A stretch of DNA of 64,000 bases from positions 310,001 to 374,000 of the forward strand of contig LNKV01000027.1 of the NCBI GenBank assembly GCA_001465935.1. The letters run 5' to 3'. The position numbers were made by a program, and so were the translations under genes. Below are positions 33,170 through 44,702 of the stretch, in pieces. The DNA comes from Clarireedia homoeocarpa. Its lineage: Eukaryota; Ascomycota; Leotiomycetes; Helotiales; Rutstroemiaceae. Every line of letters starts with the position of its first letter. Within the stretch, counting starts at the first letter, position 1. The notes below the pieces were generated by a model. It searched no databases and had not been told where the DNA came from. It saw only the letters and a list, made by a program, of their open reading frames with translations.

Positions 33170-35903
33170 ATGATGACAACCTCATTCTTTTACAGAGTCC
33201 TACTCTTATTCCTATCTCTTTCAAACCTCACCACTGCTTCGCCATGGGGCATCTTTGGTGACAAGGGCAGTTGGGGTCACTCCGGATGGGGTGAAACTAC
33301 CACCGCCGACGCTCCAGAGAAAACACAATCTTGGAACAAACCATCCTATGGAGGATGGGGTGAAGCTGCCACCCCCGACGCTCCAGAGAAACCACAATCT
33401 TGGAACAAACCATCCTATGGAGGAGGGGGTGAAGCTACCACCCCCGACGCTCCAGAGAAACCACAATCTTGGAACAAACCATCCTATGGAGGAGGGGGTG
33501 AAGCTACCACCCCCGACGCTCCAGAGAAACCACAATCTTGGAACAAACCATCCTATGGAGGATGGGGCGAAGGTTCTGCCGAACATTCCAAGGTTGGAAA
33601 CTGGCATAATCCAAGCTGGTGGAAACCGCCGCCTTTCTATAGCACTTCTTCTTGGACATCAGCTACAGGTCAAGGAGGGAACAAACATTCGTCTACACCG
33701 GAGACGACACAATCCATGATGACAGAGACAATCACTCGCACATATACCACTACTTCGAGCTGCTCGACATCGAGCAGTGTAACGACGAAGACATGGATTT
33801 CCACTTGGAAAACAATTCGACCAATTACATCCACAGAACAACCTGCGACCAGTACCAAAACTCCAAATACTCAAAGCACACCAGCGACCATGTCTACCCC
33901 AAGCGTTGCTACGCCACCAGTTGTTATGCCGCCGAGGGTTCCGCCACCAGTTAACACACCACCACCAGTTGTTATGCCGCCGAAGGTTCCGCCACCAGTT
34001 AATACACCACCGGTTGCTACTCCCATGGTACCCCCACATAATACAATGAAATCACTGACGCCATCAATTTGCATGGCTGAGACATCGGTGAAGACTGTCT
34101 ATGAGAAAACTCTCACAGTAAGTATTGCCCTAATTCTTACATTACTCTAGATAGACTTACTGATTCAAACTCAAATAGGTCACTCAAACAGCTCCAGCAT
34201 CAACCGTCAAGGAGACCATCTACTCAACGATAGTCCAGACCTCCACCAGCGGAAGTGGATTGACTACAAAGAGCATTTGCCAGACGGCTCCTGGAGTTAC
34301 TATAACCCAAGTTGTTCCAGGACCTATTTCGTCTACCACGATCACAGTTACTGAAAAAATGGGTGGATACGACTGTTCCTCACCTAGCACACAAGTTGTT
34401 ACTACCACTGTCTATGAGTCTGGCAAATCGATAACTGTTACTCTGCCAGCTTCATCTTGTCCATCGGCAAGCGTTACCACAGAGACAAAACAGGTACCCA
34501 CTACAATCTGGGAGTCTGGTAAAGTGTCAACTGTTACACTACCTGCTTCATCTTGCCCAGCAGTCAGCACAATCACTGAGCATGGCCCAACAGTGACCTT
34601 GCCAGGATCATCTTGTGGACCAGCAAGCACTGTTACTTTGTCTGGAAGTGTAGTAACACAAGTTTCTACGGTCGTTGGATCTAGCACCTGCCCATCGCCA
34701 TCTACTACAACCTACACAGAGCACGGATTAACTATCACGCAACTCACAACGGTCAGCGCTGTATGCTCTACCGTCCAGACTACCTGTCCATGTCAACCAC
34801 CAGCGACAATTACTTGGACAGAGCACGGATCCATAACCACAGCAACCACCACTGTAGTAGCATCGAGCTCCTGCCCATCTGTTTGGGAGACAACTTACAC
34901 AGAACATGCCTCTACTCTGACGATAACTGACCAGACTTCATGCCCTTCGTCACCAGCCACAACTGTGACTCTTCCAGGTAGTACCTACACTGAGAAGGGC
35001 AGGACTGTCACTCAGTTGGCAACAGTCACTAGCCGAGATTCTTGTCCATCTGAAGCGCCAACAACGGTGACTTATAGCTTACCCGGATCAACCTACACTG
35101 AACATGGATCTACAGTCACTGTCACCCTCCCAGGTCCAACCCACACTGAGAAGGGCTGGACTGTCACTCAGTTGACAACAGTCACTAGCCGAGATTCTTA
35201 TTCATATGAAGTGCCAACAACGGTGACTTATAGCTTACCCGGATCAACTTACACTGAACATGGATCTACAGCTACTGTCACCCTCCCAGGTACAACCTAC
35301 ACTGAACATGGAACCACAGTCACTCTCCCCGGCTCAACCATAACCCGGGTATCGACTTTCACCGCGCATAGTTCCTGCCCCTCATCTCCCGCGAGCATTG
35401 TAACTCTCCCAGGATCCACATATACGATCTCCGGCTCCGTCGTAACAACTGTGTCTACAGTTCAGAGTGCTTGCCCGACGGTTCCCGGATCTACTTCCAC
35501 GTTGACACTGTCTGCTTCTGCTAGTACAATCACGAAAGTGATTTCGCAGACGGAGGTGGTGACGTGGACGCAGACACAAACGCAGAGTGCGGGAACAGTT
35601 ACTATTACGGCAGATTGTGAGACGACGAGTAAAGGGTGGGGCGGTTGGGGTAGTGGTGGAAAAGGTTGGGGTGAGGAATCGTCGACTACGAAGACGGCGG
35701 CGAGTACTAGTAAGGGATGGGGTGGATGGGGTGGTGGTGAAGGTTGGGGTGAGGACTCGTCGACCACGACGGCCGCGGCGAGTACTGGTAAGGGATGGGG
35801 AAGTGGGTGGGGTGGTGGTGGAAAAGGTTGGGGTGAGGACTCGTCGACCACGACGGCCGCGGCGAGTACTAGTAAGGGATGGGGAATTGGATGGAAAGCT
35901 TAA
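33170..35903 (+). CDS. Secreted Thr/Ser-rich repetitive cell-wall (adhesin-like) protein
   Basis: Two exons, 33170-34117 and 34179-35903; 890 residues. The ATG at 33170 opens a signal peptide (MMTTSFFYRVLLLFLSLSNL). Four 23-residue tandem repeats follow (core DAPEKPQSWNKPSYG), then a Thr/Ser/Pro region with PPVVMPP/VPPPVNTPP repeats. A long middle contains many TVTLPGS, TYTEHGST and SSCPS units with regularly spaced Cys. The C-terminus has Gly/Trp repeats (KGWGG, GWGEDSSTTTAAAST). Such proteins are heavily O-mannosylated and sit in the wall. No C-terminal hydrophobic GPI signal is seen; the protein ends GWGIGWKA. No catalytic domain. Role in adhesion is inferred from composition only. Confidence 0.88.
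33284..33559 (+). repeat. Four 69-bp coding tandem repeats
   Basis: Four in-frame 69-base units encode G-x-GE-x-x-T-x-DAPEK-x-QSWNKPSYG. Units 3 and 4 are nearly identical, and unit 1 is the most diverged. The number of units probably varies between strains. Confidence 0.95.
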
Positions 35904-36847
35904 ATGGGGTGATAGGTTGTGATGACAGGAAAGAAAGGAGAGCAGAGTAGAAGAGGAGGTCGATGGAGAGCTGAAGTCGTGGCTTGGAGAAAAAACAGGA
36001 GCAGGGAATGGAATTTTGTTGTAGATATCTAATTCTCACATTCTTTAGACAATCTTAATGCAGAGTTTTCCATCATTGAAAGTGGTCACCAAGACATAAA
36101 GTGCTGTTTCGAAAGGAAAAACGCAATGACCTACAAGTTTTACAGCTTAAGCTGAAAACATACCACAACGCGAGATTTATAAGAGCCTAGCCAACCGACC
36201 CAAGCTGAATAACTTATCTATTTGAGCCTAGCCATCCCAAGAATCTGAGACAATCAAGCAGAAATGGACATGACCTACAAACCCCAGTCTCAAACCATGT
36301 CCATCTCCCGCATTCTACCCAAGGAATCAGCTTCACTTTAAACTCGGACAATTTGGACGGAGAAAACGATTTAGGCTGATTAGTTTGCAGCGTGCGGACC
36401 CGACACGGAGATGATCTCCACTCACTAGGAAAGTGATCCTTCTGAAGAATGTAGTAGGAACCGAGAGAAGCTCGTATGATTGTTCCGGAAAAGCGGGGTA
36501 AGGGGCTGGATTACTTCTACGCTTTGATAGCAAGCGTAAACAACGTGGTACGCGTGTAATCCCTCGAGGCGAAAGCCCACGGGGTATCGGTTAGGCTGCT
36601 GTGGAGGTTGCTTAATCTTGTTGTGGTAACGTGAGTTTATCAAAAAATTTCCTTCCTAATAACAAATGAAAAGTTTCTTAAGGAGCGTGTGGTGTTACAG
36701 TTTTGAGTTTGGGATGGACAATCAGTCCCCCCAAAGCTGGTATTTTGGTTAGGACCTGCCTTAATCATACATTGAGAATCATCTCCTCACATCTCCTTCT
36801 AGAACACCATCTATTCCATCTAGATTATCCCTTAACAGTTGGTTCGT
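35904..36847. other. Convergent 3' region
   Basis: Between the convergent wall-protein and Pth11-like genes. Short minus-strand frames (36333-36643) have no motif. Nothing else recognised. Confidence 0.55.
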
Positions 36848-38213
36848 TTAATGCCCAAAACCATCATAATTCCCCTTCCCCGCTGGCTCCCTCTCAACAT
36901 TAACCTGCACTGTCCTCAAAATCCCCGTATTCTTACTGTCCAAACTCTCGATACTCGTATGTGCATCTTGCTCCGTATCTTTATCCCTGTTCTTATCCGA
37001 GTTAAGTATCGTCTCTTGACTTTCGTTGTCGGATATAGTCTCAGGATACCGAGGGATCTTGGTTCCAGCGTTGTTCGTGTTGCCGTGGGTTCCAGATTTC
37101 GTAAACACTTGCATGTTGTGGGATTGAGGGCCGCTTGAGCCATTGCCGTAGGAGGAGAATTTTTTCCCAAAGACTTTAAAGATTGGAGCGAGGATAGGCA
37201 GGCAGGTTAGGATGATCTGATTTTGGGGCGGTTAGTTGAGAAGCGAGATTGAGGGGCTGGAGTTTGTGTGGTTGACTTACTCCGACGTTCATTTCAATGT
37301 TGCCCCAAAGAACAAGCATAGTTGAGTTCCCGCTACCTGTCGCAATCACTGGGATTTGAGTCATTCTCATGATGGAGCAGACTGTAGTAAAGAGCCCCAG
37401 GGCGAAAACACCAATGATTCCAAACTTCTTGCGGTTATTCATGTTTAAGCTGTATAGAAATGGTATCGGAAGGAAGAAGATGATAACATCAAAAGCGATG
37501 GTTGTTGATGCTAGGCCGTAGTTTGTAGGTCCAAAAGGTAGACAACTTCCTGGAGTTTTTGGTCGCCATGATCGTTTGACCTAGATATTTGCATTTAGTA
37601 TACTTCGGCGTGCAGAATAGAATATCCAGCAGAACTCACAGGATGGCAATTCAGTATAAGCACAAGTGTTCCAGCCAAGTGCGCAAGCACGCACAAAATC
37701 AATGTGACCCATACTAGCATTCGATATGCCGGTTGTCCCTTCGAGAGAATTCGCAGGTAGCTGAAGCACAAGGAAATCTTGAAGCCTAAAATTCCCATCA
37801 TATAGAAAGGTCTTCCAGCGAAATTAACCTAAGTAATTATTAGTCCATCTCATCAACATGCAATATTCTTGTCCCCTACAGTAGAATAGGAATTCAAATT
37901 GACTTTTGGGCGAAGTGCTATTGGTAGACCTAACCCCCATCTTGATTCTGATACTCAGTTAGAATACATTCATGAATAACACACTTGAGTGTTACATACG
38001 AGTAATGGTAAGACCATTGTAGATGATACTGCACAATGCAGCCGCGAAAATCGCCCAGTCATCAGCGCCAATGCCTCGCACCGTGCGAAGTCGAACCCAT
38101 AATCTGGTAAGAACAGTGACTACCATCAACAGAAGAATGGGAATTGAAACGCCTAAGATCGTCGGATAGTTCGAGGCAGCGTTAACCTCTGGAGTTGCGT
38201 TATAGACCCACAT
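36848..38213 (-). CDS. Pth11-like/rhodopsin-domain integral membrane protein
   Basis: Five exons: 38213-38000, 37947-37880, 37828-37640, 37580-37281 and 37216-36848; 379 residues. Seven hydrophobic segments start with YPTILGVSIPILLLMVVTVL. Family landmarks are RLRTVRGIGADDWAIFAA after TM1, GLGLPIALRP, GRPFYMMGILGFKISLCFSYLRIL (core FKISLCFSYLRIL), TIAFDVIIFFLPIPFLY and NNRKKFGIIGVFALG. This is the fungal rhodopsin domain seen in Pth11-related putative G-protein-coupled receptors of the plasma membrane. There is no N-terminal CFEM domain. The C-terminal tail (about 110 residues) is hydrophilic, Asn/Ser-rich and acidic. The ligand is unknown. Confidence 0.9.
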
Positions 38214-40552
38214 AGTGGGAACGATGCTAGAGATTCGAAGTGATAGTCGTCCAATTCTCCATACCGATCATCACAGCCGGGCTTGCAATTGTGTTTATAT
38301 CTTGGCTTCTTCAGACACAGAGTTCTCCTTGTGTGGTTTTGCCCTCCTCGGGCAAGGGAGCAGGATGTCACGTTAAAAGTTTTATTTCTTCCCCGTCGTA
38401 GACCAGGGTCTCGTGAGTGTTCGAATACTTTTCCGTGTAATGGCCTCGGAATCCTTCCCAAACCACGGTCGGGGAATTCTGCAATGTGATCACGAAATGC
38501 AGCCACCGATCCTACACCTCGACTATTTGACAGATCTGTAATTCTGCTTTGACACCTCTTCCCGTTCCAACGGAGTGATCTCAAACTTCTGGAAGAGAGG
38601 CGTTCATGCTCCCCTTCCATCAAGGTAACATGTCTCAAACCCAAAATGTGACAATGCTACCGAGATTAGATCCTTGGGACAGCAAAGTCATTCGTTCCTG
38701 GCCTGACGAATCCCAGTTCACGTGCTCCTTGCTTAAAGATATTACACTATACTATTGCACCATATAGAGAGATTTACTACCATGTTTCTCACCACCCCGG
38801 GGATAGATTCCTCTCATGTAAATTCTCGCATGCAATTTGAAAGCATTTCCGCACGCTCAAGGGCCTATGTGTCCAATACATTTGCAAAAGGCCATGAACG
38901 AACGCATACCCTGTGAGTACCCCCACATCCCTTTACTCTATTAGTCCCTCGTGTACCAGTTACACGAAAGTACACCGAAGAGATTACGGAACCGATGGGA
39001 GCTCGGTAAAGGCGACGTTACTTTATACCCACGTCTGCACCGGCACATCCGCGAACCCTGCATAGCGACAGGGAAATCATTCCACAGACCCGCCCCATTA
39101 TTGGGCGCGGCCCGTCAATTCTAATGGTTTTTCGCTGGACTAGACTTTGACTGTAGGATCAAGCTTCACAAATGTAGAAGCACTGTATCGTAAGTGGCTA
39201 GGAAGTAAGCCCAGCCGAGCTCGGTAAAGCTGTAGCTGGGATAAATGTGATTGAAATACTGGGACAAACAGGCACTATAAGCACCTTTTAACTCGCTGAA
39301 CCCTTTCATAAATTGTGGAGAACTACCATGATTTAAACGTGGGCTTGAGCTGGGACTTACGCAGCACCATCGATGTGCAGTTAGCGTACCGGCTAGGATT
39401 TTGATATCCATGTCTGTCTGTCGCGAAAATCATTCGATTATGGAAGGAGAATTTTCCTGTTATCATGGGCCTAGAATCGATAAAGCACATGGATCAAGGG
39501 ATCCTGCCGAAGCTTTATCACTGTCGTTTCTCGGGACTAATGAAGCAGTCGGAGATCGCAAGTGCTTGTTCTCTTGTGTAGGTCTCTTCTTGTGTCGCCA
39601 CAATAGAGCAAGTGAAAGTACGGGACGAAAACGGCCTGATCGATCAAGCCTGGCCTTTTGGACAGTCTCAAATTGCTCAATCTCGTGGAAATTCCGTCCG
39701 AATTAGTTAAAGCAATATTTCTCAAACTTCAAACCAGATGGTAGGGGCATGGGCTTGTTTCGTTCGTAGCAAATTCGCAAAGAAATCCAGAAGGGTATCT
39801 TAACATCTTTTTATTGGCCTAGAACATGCAGGATAAAAGCAGGCCACTGGCTGCGGCGAATTTCGCACAAAATTTCCGGAGGGGACGCCACTATTTACGC
39901 CTCTCACCGGTAGTTAGGTAAATGATACTCTGACAGCCACTGGACTTGAAAACTCCTATGCGAGACTTCTGCAAGATGCTGAACTACTGACATATCATCA
40001 ATCCGTCGAAGGGTGAGCACTACTCCCATGCTAAATTGGAAAGCACCCGTATTTGGGATATGAGACCCGTTTGCATCGGTGTGGAGGCGACTCGAAAACA
40101 TCTGATTGATAGGAATCATTCTACTTTTGTACCAAGAAAACTAAAACCATATCCCTCACCTAAATCAGTGGTCTGACAGAACCGGCTGGGCGTAACGTAA
40201 CGGAGACTAAGGCTTCGACAGCTTAAGACTGAAGATATAGATCCACTTGTATCAATAACTTCTCCTGCATAGGTGTATTAATGCAGAATTCTAGATTTCC
40301 TTTCTTTCATTTGGCGTTTCCCGCGGGGTGGTTGCTTCATCGAGAAGTTAACCGAGCCTTCCTGGGGTTCCCGATCTGTCGGGTAGATCTGAGAAGCGTA
40401 TTCGTCCATTCATGTAATGCGGGCGGATATATATCTCTTCTTGAAAAGTGGTGGAGTGGAGTGTGTTTACCCATGCAACTTTTTCTGTAATATATTTCAT
40501 CTCATTGCGATGCTGAATTTGATGCATTCCTCTTCTCAAAGTCATCTCAATC
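38214..40552. other. 2.3-kb region without a recognised gene
   Basis: Upstream of the divergent Pth11-like and sugar-transporter genes. Several short frames (38283-38489, 39401-39706, 40348-40490) lack motifs. TATATATA near 40427 could be the transporter's TATA region. CCCCGGGG-type G/C motifs at about 38806 were noted but not assigned. Confidence 0.5.
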
Positions 40553-42422
40553 ATGTCGTCCACGCTCGCTCTGTTACGTAAGCACAAAGGCGCGGTTACT
40601 GTCGCTGTCGTCGCCAATACAGCTTCCATGCTGTTTGGATACGACACTGGTGTGGCTGGTTCCGTTGTTGCTCTCAGAAGGTATGGCCCAAGCTGAATCG
40701 AACCAAAGATGAGTTGCTGACTGCATAAGCTTTGCGAAAGAGTTCGGGCTCTCGAAAAGCCCTGCACACTCAGCATATGTCTCATCCAATATTGTGGCAC
40801 TATTGAACGCTGGTGCGTTCTTTGGAGCTATTGTTCCAGCTGCTCTTACGAAATACCTGGGCAGAAAACCGATGATGACCATCGCAGCTTGCTTCATGAT
40901 GCTGGGTGGAATTCTACAGACTGCCGCACAACCACCACATCTATCCATGATTTATGGCGGTCGTGTTTTATCTGGCTTCGGTGTCGGTATGGTCAGCAAT
41001 CTTACTCCTGTCTTCGTAGCCGAAACCGCGCCGAAGGAGCTCCGTGGGTTGCTGATGGGATTCTTCGAAATGATGCTAGTCAGTGGTGGTTTGCTAGCTT
41101 ACTGGACTACATACGGATGTTCGTTGCATCTCCACCCAACCAGCAAGCAGTGGCGCATTCCGTTGAGCATTCAAATCATTCTCGCCGCAATCATTTTCAC
41201 TGGATCGTTCTTCATACTCGAATCGCCACGTTGGCTCGCCAAACAAAATAGATGGGACGAGGCCGAGAAAGCGCTATGCTATCTGCGAGGTGCAGACTCT
41301 GATGACCTGGAGATAAAGACCGAACTTGCGGAAATGCACGCTCAAATTGAAGAGGAAATCACAGCAACATCTGGAAGAACAGTCTCGGAACTGTTCCAAT
41401 CAAGAAATCTTCTACGTCTCCTTTGGGGATGCGGTGTTTCTTTCTTCTCTATTTGGTGCGGACACAACGGAATATTGTATTACGGACCAACCGTTTTCAG
41501 GCAAATCGGTTTCACTGCCCAAAATGCAGCTCTGTTCGCCAGTGGTATCTTCACTTGTATCAAGTGGGTTGTAACTGTAATTTTCTTGGCGGCAGGTGTA
41601 AGTTGGCCCATATAATTTCTTCTTTCTGCCTTACTCTGGCACAGGTATGTGTTGAATCATGCTAATCACCCAACTTCTTTAGATTCAACATTTCAAGAGA
41701 AAGCGACTCCTCAGTATTGGCAGTGCTGGAATGGCAATTTCTATGTTCTCTCTCGCAGCGGTTCTTGCAACCCACCCTCCGGCCACTGGAGCTCTCACCA
41801 ACGATACACCGAGCGGAAAGGGAATGGTATGGAACCCAGCAAATAAAATACACATTGTGAGAGGCTAACAATTGCAGATGGCAATCATTTACATCTTCGT
41901 TATCTTCTACTCCATGTCATGGGGTCCGCTTTCATGGATTTATATTGGAGAGTAAGTTCATTGCACACTTGTTGGAAGAGGCTGAACCGCCTGTCCTTTG
42001 CTCCTCCTCGGCAAGCACTAGCTAACACGGTTAGGATTTATCCCATTCGAATCAGAGACTGGGGTATGTGTATTTCAGTCATGATTGTCTGGCTCTTCAA
42101 CTACGTCGTTTCCCGCGAAACCCCGATTGCCGTTTTGAACATAGGGTGGAAGACATGGACTGTATGTATTCCACATCATCGAACGTAAGCCGGACGAGAT
42201 AACTAACTTGTGCACTTGCAGATCTTCGGAACGTTCAACGCCGTCGCTTTCATTTTCACCTGGTTCTTGCCAGAAACCAAAGGATTGAGTCTGGAGGAGA
42301 TGGATGTTCTATTCAAAGTGGTAAACGAAGATACAAGGAAGAAAGATGTCGATGAGCACATTGGGGCACCCGTTGAGAAGAGCGAGAAGAGCATCGCGGG
42401 TGAAGGCATTAGAGAAGTATAA
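40553..42422 (+). CDS. MFS sugar (hexose-type) transporter
   Basis: Six exons: 40553-40680, 40730-41597, 41683-41826, 41878-41951, 42035-42161 and 42222-42422; 513 residues. Sugar-porter signatures in order: ASMLFGYDTGVAGSVV at TM1, KYLGRKPMM in the TM2-3 loop, RVLSGFGVGMVSNLTPVFVAETAP, FILESPRWL at the end of TM6, GILYYGPTVF at TM7, WGPLSWIYIGEIYP at TM10, and WFLPETKGLSLEEMD at the end. All the blocks that define Pfam sugar transporters are present and intact. Yeast-type proton symport of a hexose or a related sugar is likely. The GQ-R hallmark is changed, as TM7 reads CGHNGILYYGP, so substrate choice may differ. Confidence 0.93.
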
Positions 42423-42747
42423 GTGTCTGTAGATAGAAAATGTATTCTTAGAAGTGTGGTTTATTGCTGTTATACATAGATGATAGAATAATTCCAGATG
42501 CTATTTCATCTGAACCAGTTCCAGTTGCCATGAAAAGAATCTCCCAGATTACCTATTAGTCTACCCTCTAAGGTCACCCATTATGCCAGCATTTAGCCCG
42601 AAACCGTTGCATGTAGCTCTCGTCATCGGATATGCGACTTGCTAACAACCTAGTTATAGCTATTTAAACATCAAGATGAACACATAGTATTGGCGCGACC
42701 CGGGGGGGGGAACGCAGCAAAAGAACCCTCAGAGCATAAGTCACAGC
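42423..42747. other. 3' side of the sugar transporter up to the second LTR
   Basis: Untranslated and intergenic sequence. It contains a G-run at 42703-42710. No gene recognised. Confidence 0.55.
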
Positions 42748-42923
42748 TGTAAAAGTCATGACCGTCCGAAGACAAACGCTCATTCCCGTACAAACGCTCA
42801 TTCCCGTTTGATTGCGACGTTTGCTTGCGACGTTTGCTTCAATGCGTTTGCTACTGAGGATGCCTATAAAAGGCTCCCATTCCCATAGTTTTAGATAGTT
42901 CAATCAAGTCATTTTATCTTACA
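42748..42923 (+). mobile_element. Solo-LTR-like element, copy B
   Basis: A 176-base sequence beginning TGTAAAAGTCATGACCG and ending ATCTTACA, homologous to copy A at 6600-6798 and in the same orientation. The flanks ACAGC (42743-42747) and ACAGC (42924-42928) form a perfect 5-base target duplication, different from that of copy A. It contains two ACGCTCATTCCCG units, three CGTTTGC motifs and an intact TATAAAAGG at 42865. TG...CA ends, a 5-base duplication and a central TATA box are the hallmarks of an LTR. It lies 609 bases upstream of the MOSC gene in the same direction. Confidence 0.88.
42865..42873 (+). promoter_or_regulatory. TATA box inside the LTR
   Basis: TATAAAAGG within copy B is preceded by clustered CGTTTGC motifs, like the U3 region of an LTR. 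It could still start transcription toward the MOSC gene, but no evidence of use is visible. Confidence 0.45.
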
Positions 42924-43531
42924 ACAGCCACGACTGCTCAGAAGTCCGCCGAGGGCAACAACCGTTACAACGCTACCTTTGAAGTGCAACAGAAAGAGCA
43001 GGTTGATCTCGATTGATTTAGAGAACCGATGGGCTTAAATTTGCTGCTATGGTAACTTGCGCCCTACTGGTAAAGATGTCAACATGCAAAGGTTCACGTG
43101 ATTATGTAATCGTCTCCAAACTCCACACTTTTTCTTTCTCACCAAGCTGACGGTCTCTGAGTCACAAACCCCAAGAAATCAGCCATTGTTTTCTGTTTTG
43201 ATATTACGAGTGAACAGGAATGTACAGGAGACGGGAGCCATTCATATGCTATTCACGGATACAGGAGTCATTACAGGAGCTGTTCACTTGTGAATACAGT
43301 GGCGCCGCAGCCATAGCCTATGCGCTGCACATGTAGAAGTGAACAGCTCCTGTACTGGGTGGTTGTTTCCTCTATGTTTTAGTCTACTACCCCATTGTTA
43401 CCCTCTTGTCATTTTGTTTGGAATTTGGGTAGAAATAGAGTGATCCCAAACACCGGACACGTCGGCACGACATATCAGAACGCCAGCAGAATCTTACAAT
43501 CATTGTATCCTACCACTTGAAGACGACGACC
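42924..43531. other. Intergenic upstream of the MOSC gene
   Basis: No gene recognised. It holds an 18-base perfect inverted repeat (43272-43354) and several scattered ACAGGAG motifs. Confidence 0.55.
43272..43354. repeat. Perfect 18-bp inverted repeat
   Basis: TACAGGAGCTGTTCACTT (43272-43289) pairs with AAGTGAACAGCTCCTGTA (43337-43354) across a 47-base spacer. It could form a hairpin or mark the ends of a tiny inserted element; no target duplication is visible. Confidence 0.85.
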
Positions 43532-44560
43532 ATGCTAGGCAATTTGAATCCGTTCGCAGGTCCCTCCACCAGCACCGAGATTACCGGGCTATACATATAC
43601 CCTATCAAATCATGTCGCGGTATTTCTGTCCAGTCTACTCTCCTGACGACGCATGGGCTTGATCTCGATCGAAGATGGATGTTTGTATTCGCCGCGGACA
43701 ACAAATTCGTTACGATCCGCGAAAACTCCTCTATGACCCTAATCGATACCTCCTTCACCACATCTACAGAGTCTCCCTCCGATATCGAATCGCTTGTCAT
43801 AAGCATCAGAAATACAGACAAGAGAGTCAGCATCCCTGCGAGGCCGACAGAACAATGGTTGAAAGACAACACAACGTTGGCGCAGGTTAAAATCTGGGAC
43901 TACGAGACGGACGGATACATATACAGCGACGAAATCAATGGCATATTTTCCGAATTCCTTCAGAAGGATGTCAAATTGGTATATAAAGGACCGACACCGA
44001 GAATCATGCGGGGCAATGCGTCGGCACATATACTAGGGAGGGAGGAAAGCACAAATTTTCCTGATGTTATGTCGATCTTAATTGCCAATGAAGCGTCACT
44101 CCGGGAGCTGAATGACAGACTACAGAAGAAAGGTCATAGTCCAATAACGATCGAAAGATTCCGAGCGAATATCATCGTGCGGGGTAAGAATGAGGAAGAC
44201 GACGCGGACCGAGCACCAGAGGCATGGAGTGAGGATAGATGGAAAGTAGTGAATATCATCAACACACCTGGATCCACCGGAATGCTATCTTCAGTATGGG
44301 GATCTAGTGGGTTGAAAATCGATGTTCAGGCTCGATGCGCAAGATGCCAGGTTCCAAACGTTGATCCAGAAACTGCGGAGAAGGATAAGAATGAGCCCTG
44401 GGATACGCTGGTGAGTTATAGACGGGTGGATGAGGGCATGAAGTTTAAGCCTTGCTTCGGAATGTTGAGTGTGCCAAGGGCGGATGGTCCTGTTGCTATT
44501 GGGATGAAGCTTGAGGTTGTAGAAACCACTGATAATCATAAGTATATGAAGGGGTTCTAG
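43532..44560 (+). CDS. MOSC-domain (mARC-like molybdenum cofactor) protein
   Basis: Single exon, 342 residues from ATG 43532; a TTG 15 bases upstream is not the start. The N-terminal MOSC barrel (ITGLYIYPIKSCRGISV, LDLDRRWMFV) is followed by the MOSC domain: FPDVMSILIANEASLRELN, IERFRANIIV, then ARCARCQVPNVDPETAEK with the conserved Cys pair, and the final VSYRR...FKPCFGML. Proteins with this layout bind sulfurated molybdenum cofactor and, in the mARC group, reduce N-hydroxylated compounds together with cytochrome b5 and its reductase. No mitochondrial presequence or membrane anchor is obvious, so the location is uncertain. Confidence 0.93.
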   Translation: MLGNLNPFAGPSTSTEITGLYIYPIKSCRGISVQSTLLTTHGLDLDRRWMFVFAADNKFVTIRENSSMTLIDTSFTTSTESPSDIESLVISIRNTDKRVSIPARPTEQWLKDNTTLAQVKIWDYETDGYIYSDEINGIFSEFLQKDVKLVYKGPTPRIMRGNASAHILGREESTNFPDVMSILIANEASLRELNDRLQKKGHSPITIERFRANIIVRGKNEEDDADRAPEAWSEDRWKVVNIINTPGSTGMLSSVWGSSGLKIDVQARCARCQVPNVDPETAEKDKNEPWDTLVSYRRVDEGMKFKPCFGMLSVPRADGPVAIGMKLEVVETTDNHKYMKGF

Positions 44561-44702
44561 TAGACCTTGACAAGACATCATGAAATAGCATTTCAATTAC
44601 GTCGTCCGATTTTAGATTCATCACCAAGGTACTTACGTTATCATTCTAAGATAATTGCTTTGCAAATAATGGCATTACTTTAACATCATTCTACCGACCT
44701 TC

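Noticed and set aside
33284..33559. Regular direct repeats that might suggest a CRISPR array
   Set aside because: Units are contiguous, in frame and protein-coding, and there are no spacers or cas genes; the DNA is fungal.
33221..33607. 128-residue minus-strand frame with regular repeats
   Set aside because: It is the antisense image of the 69-base repeats in the wall-protein gene; the periodic sequence keeps several frames open.
38153..38644. 163-residue minus-strand frame
   Set aside because: Overlaps the first exon of the Pth11-like gene in another frame and has no motif.
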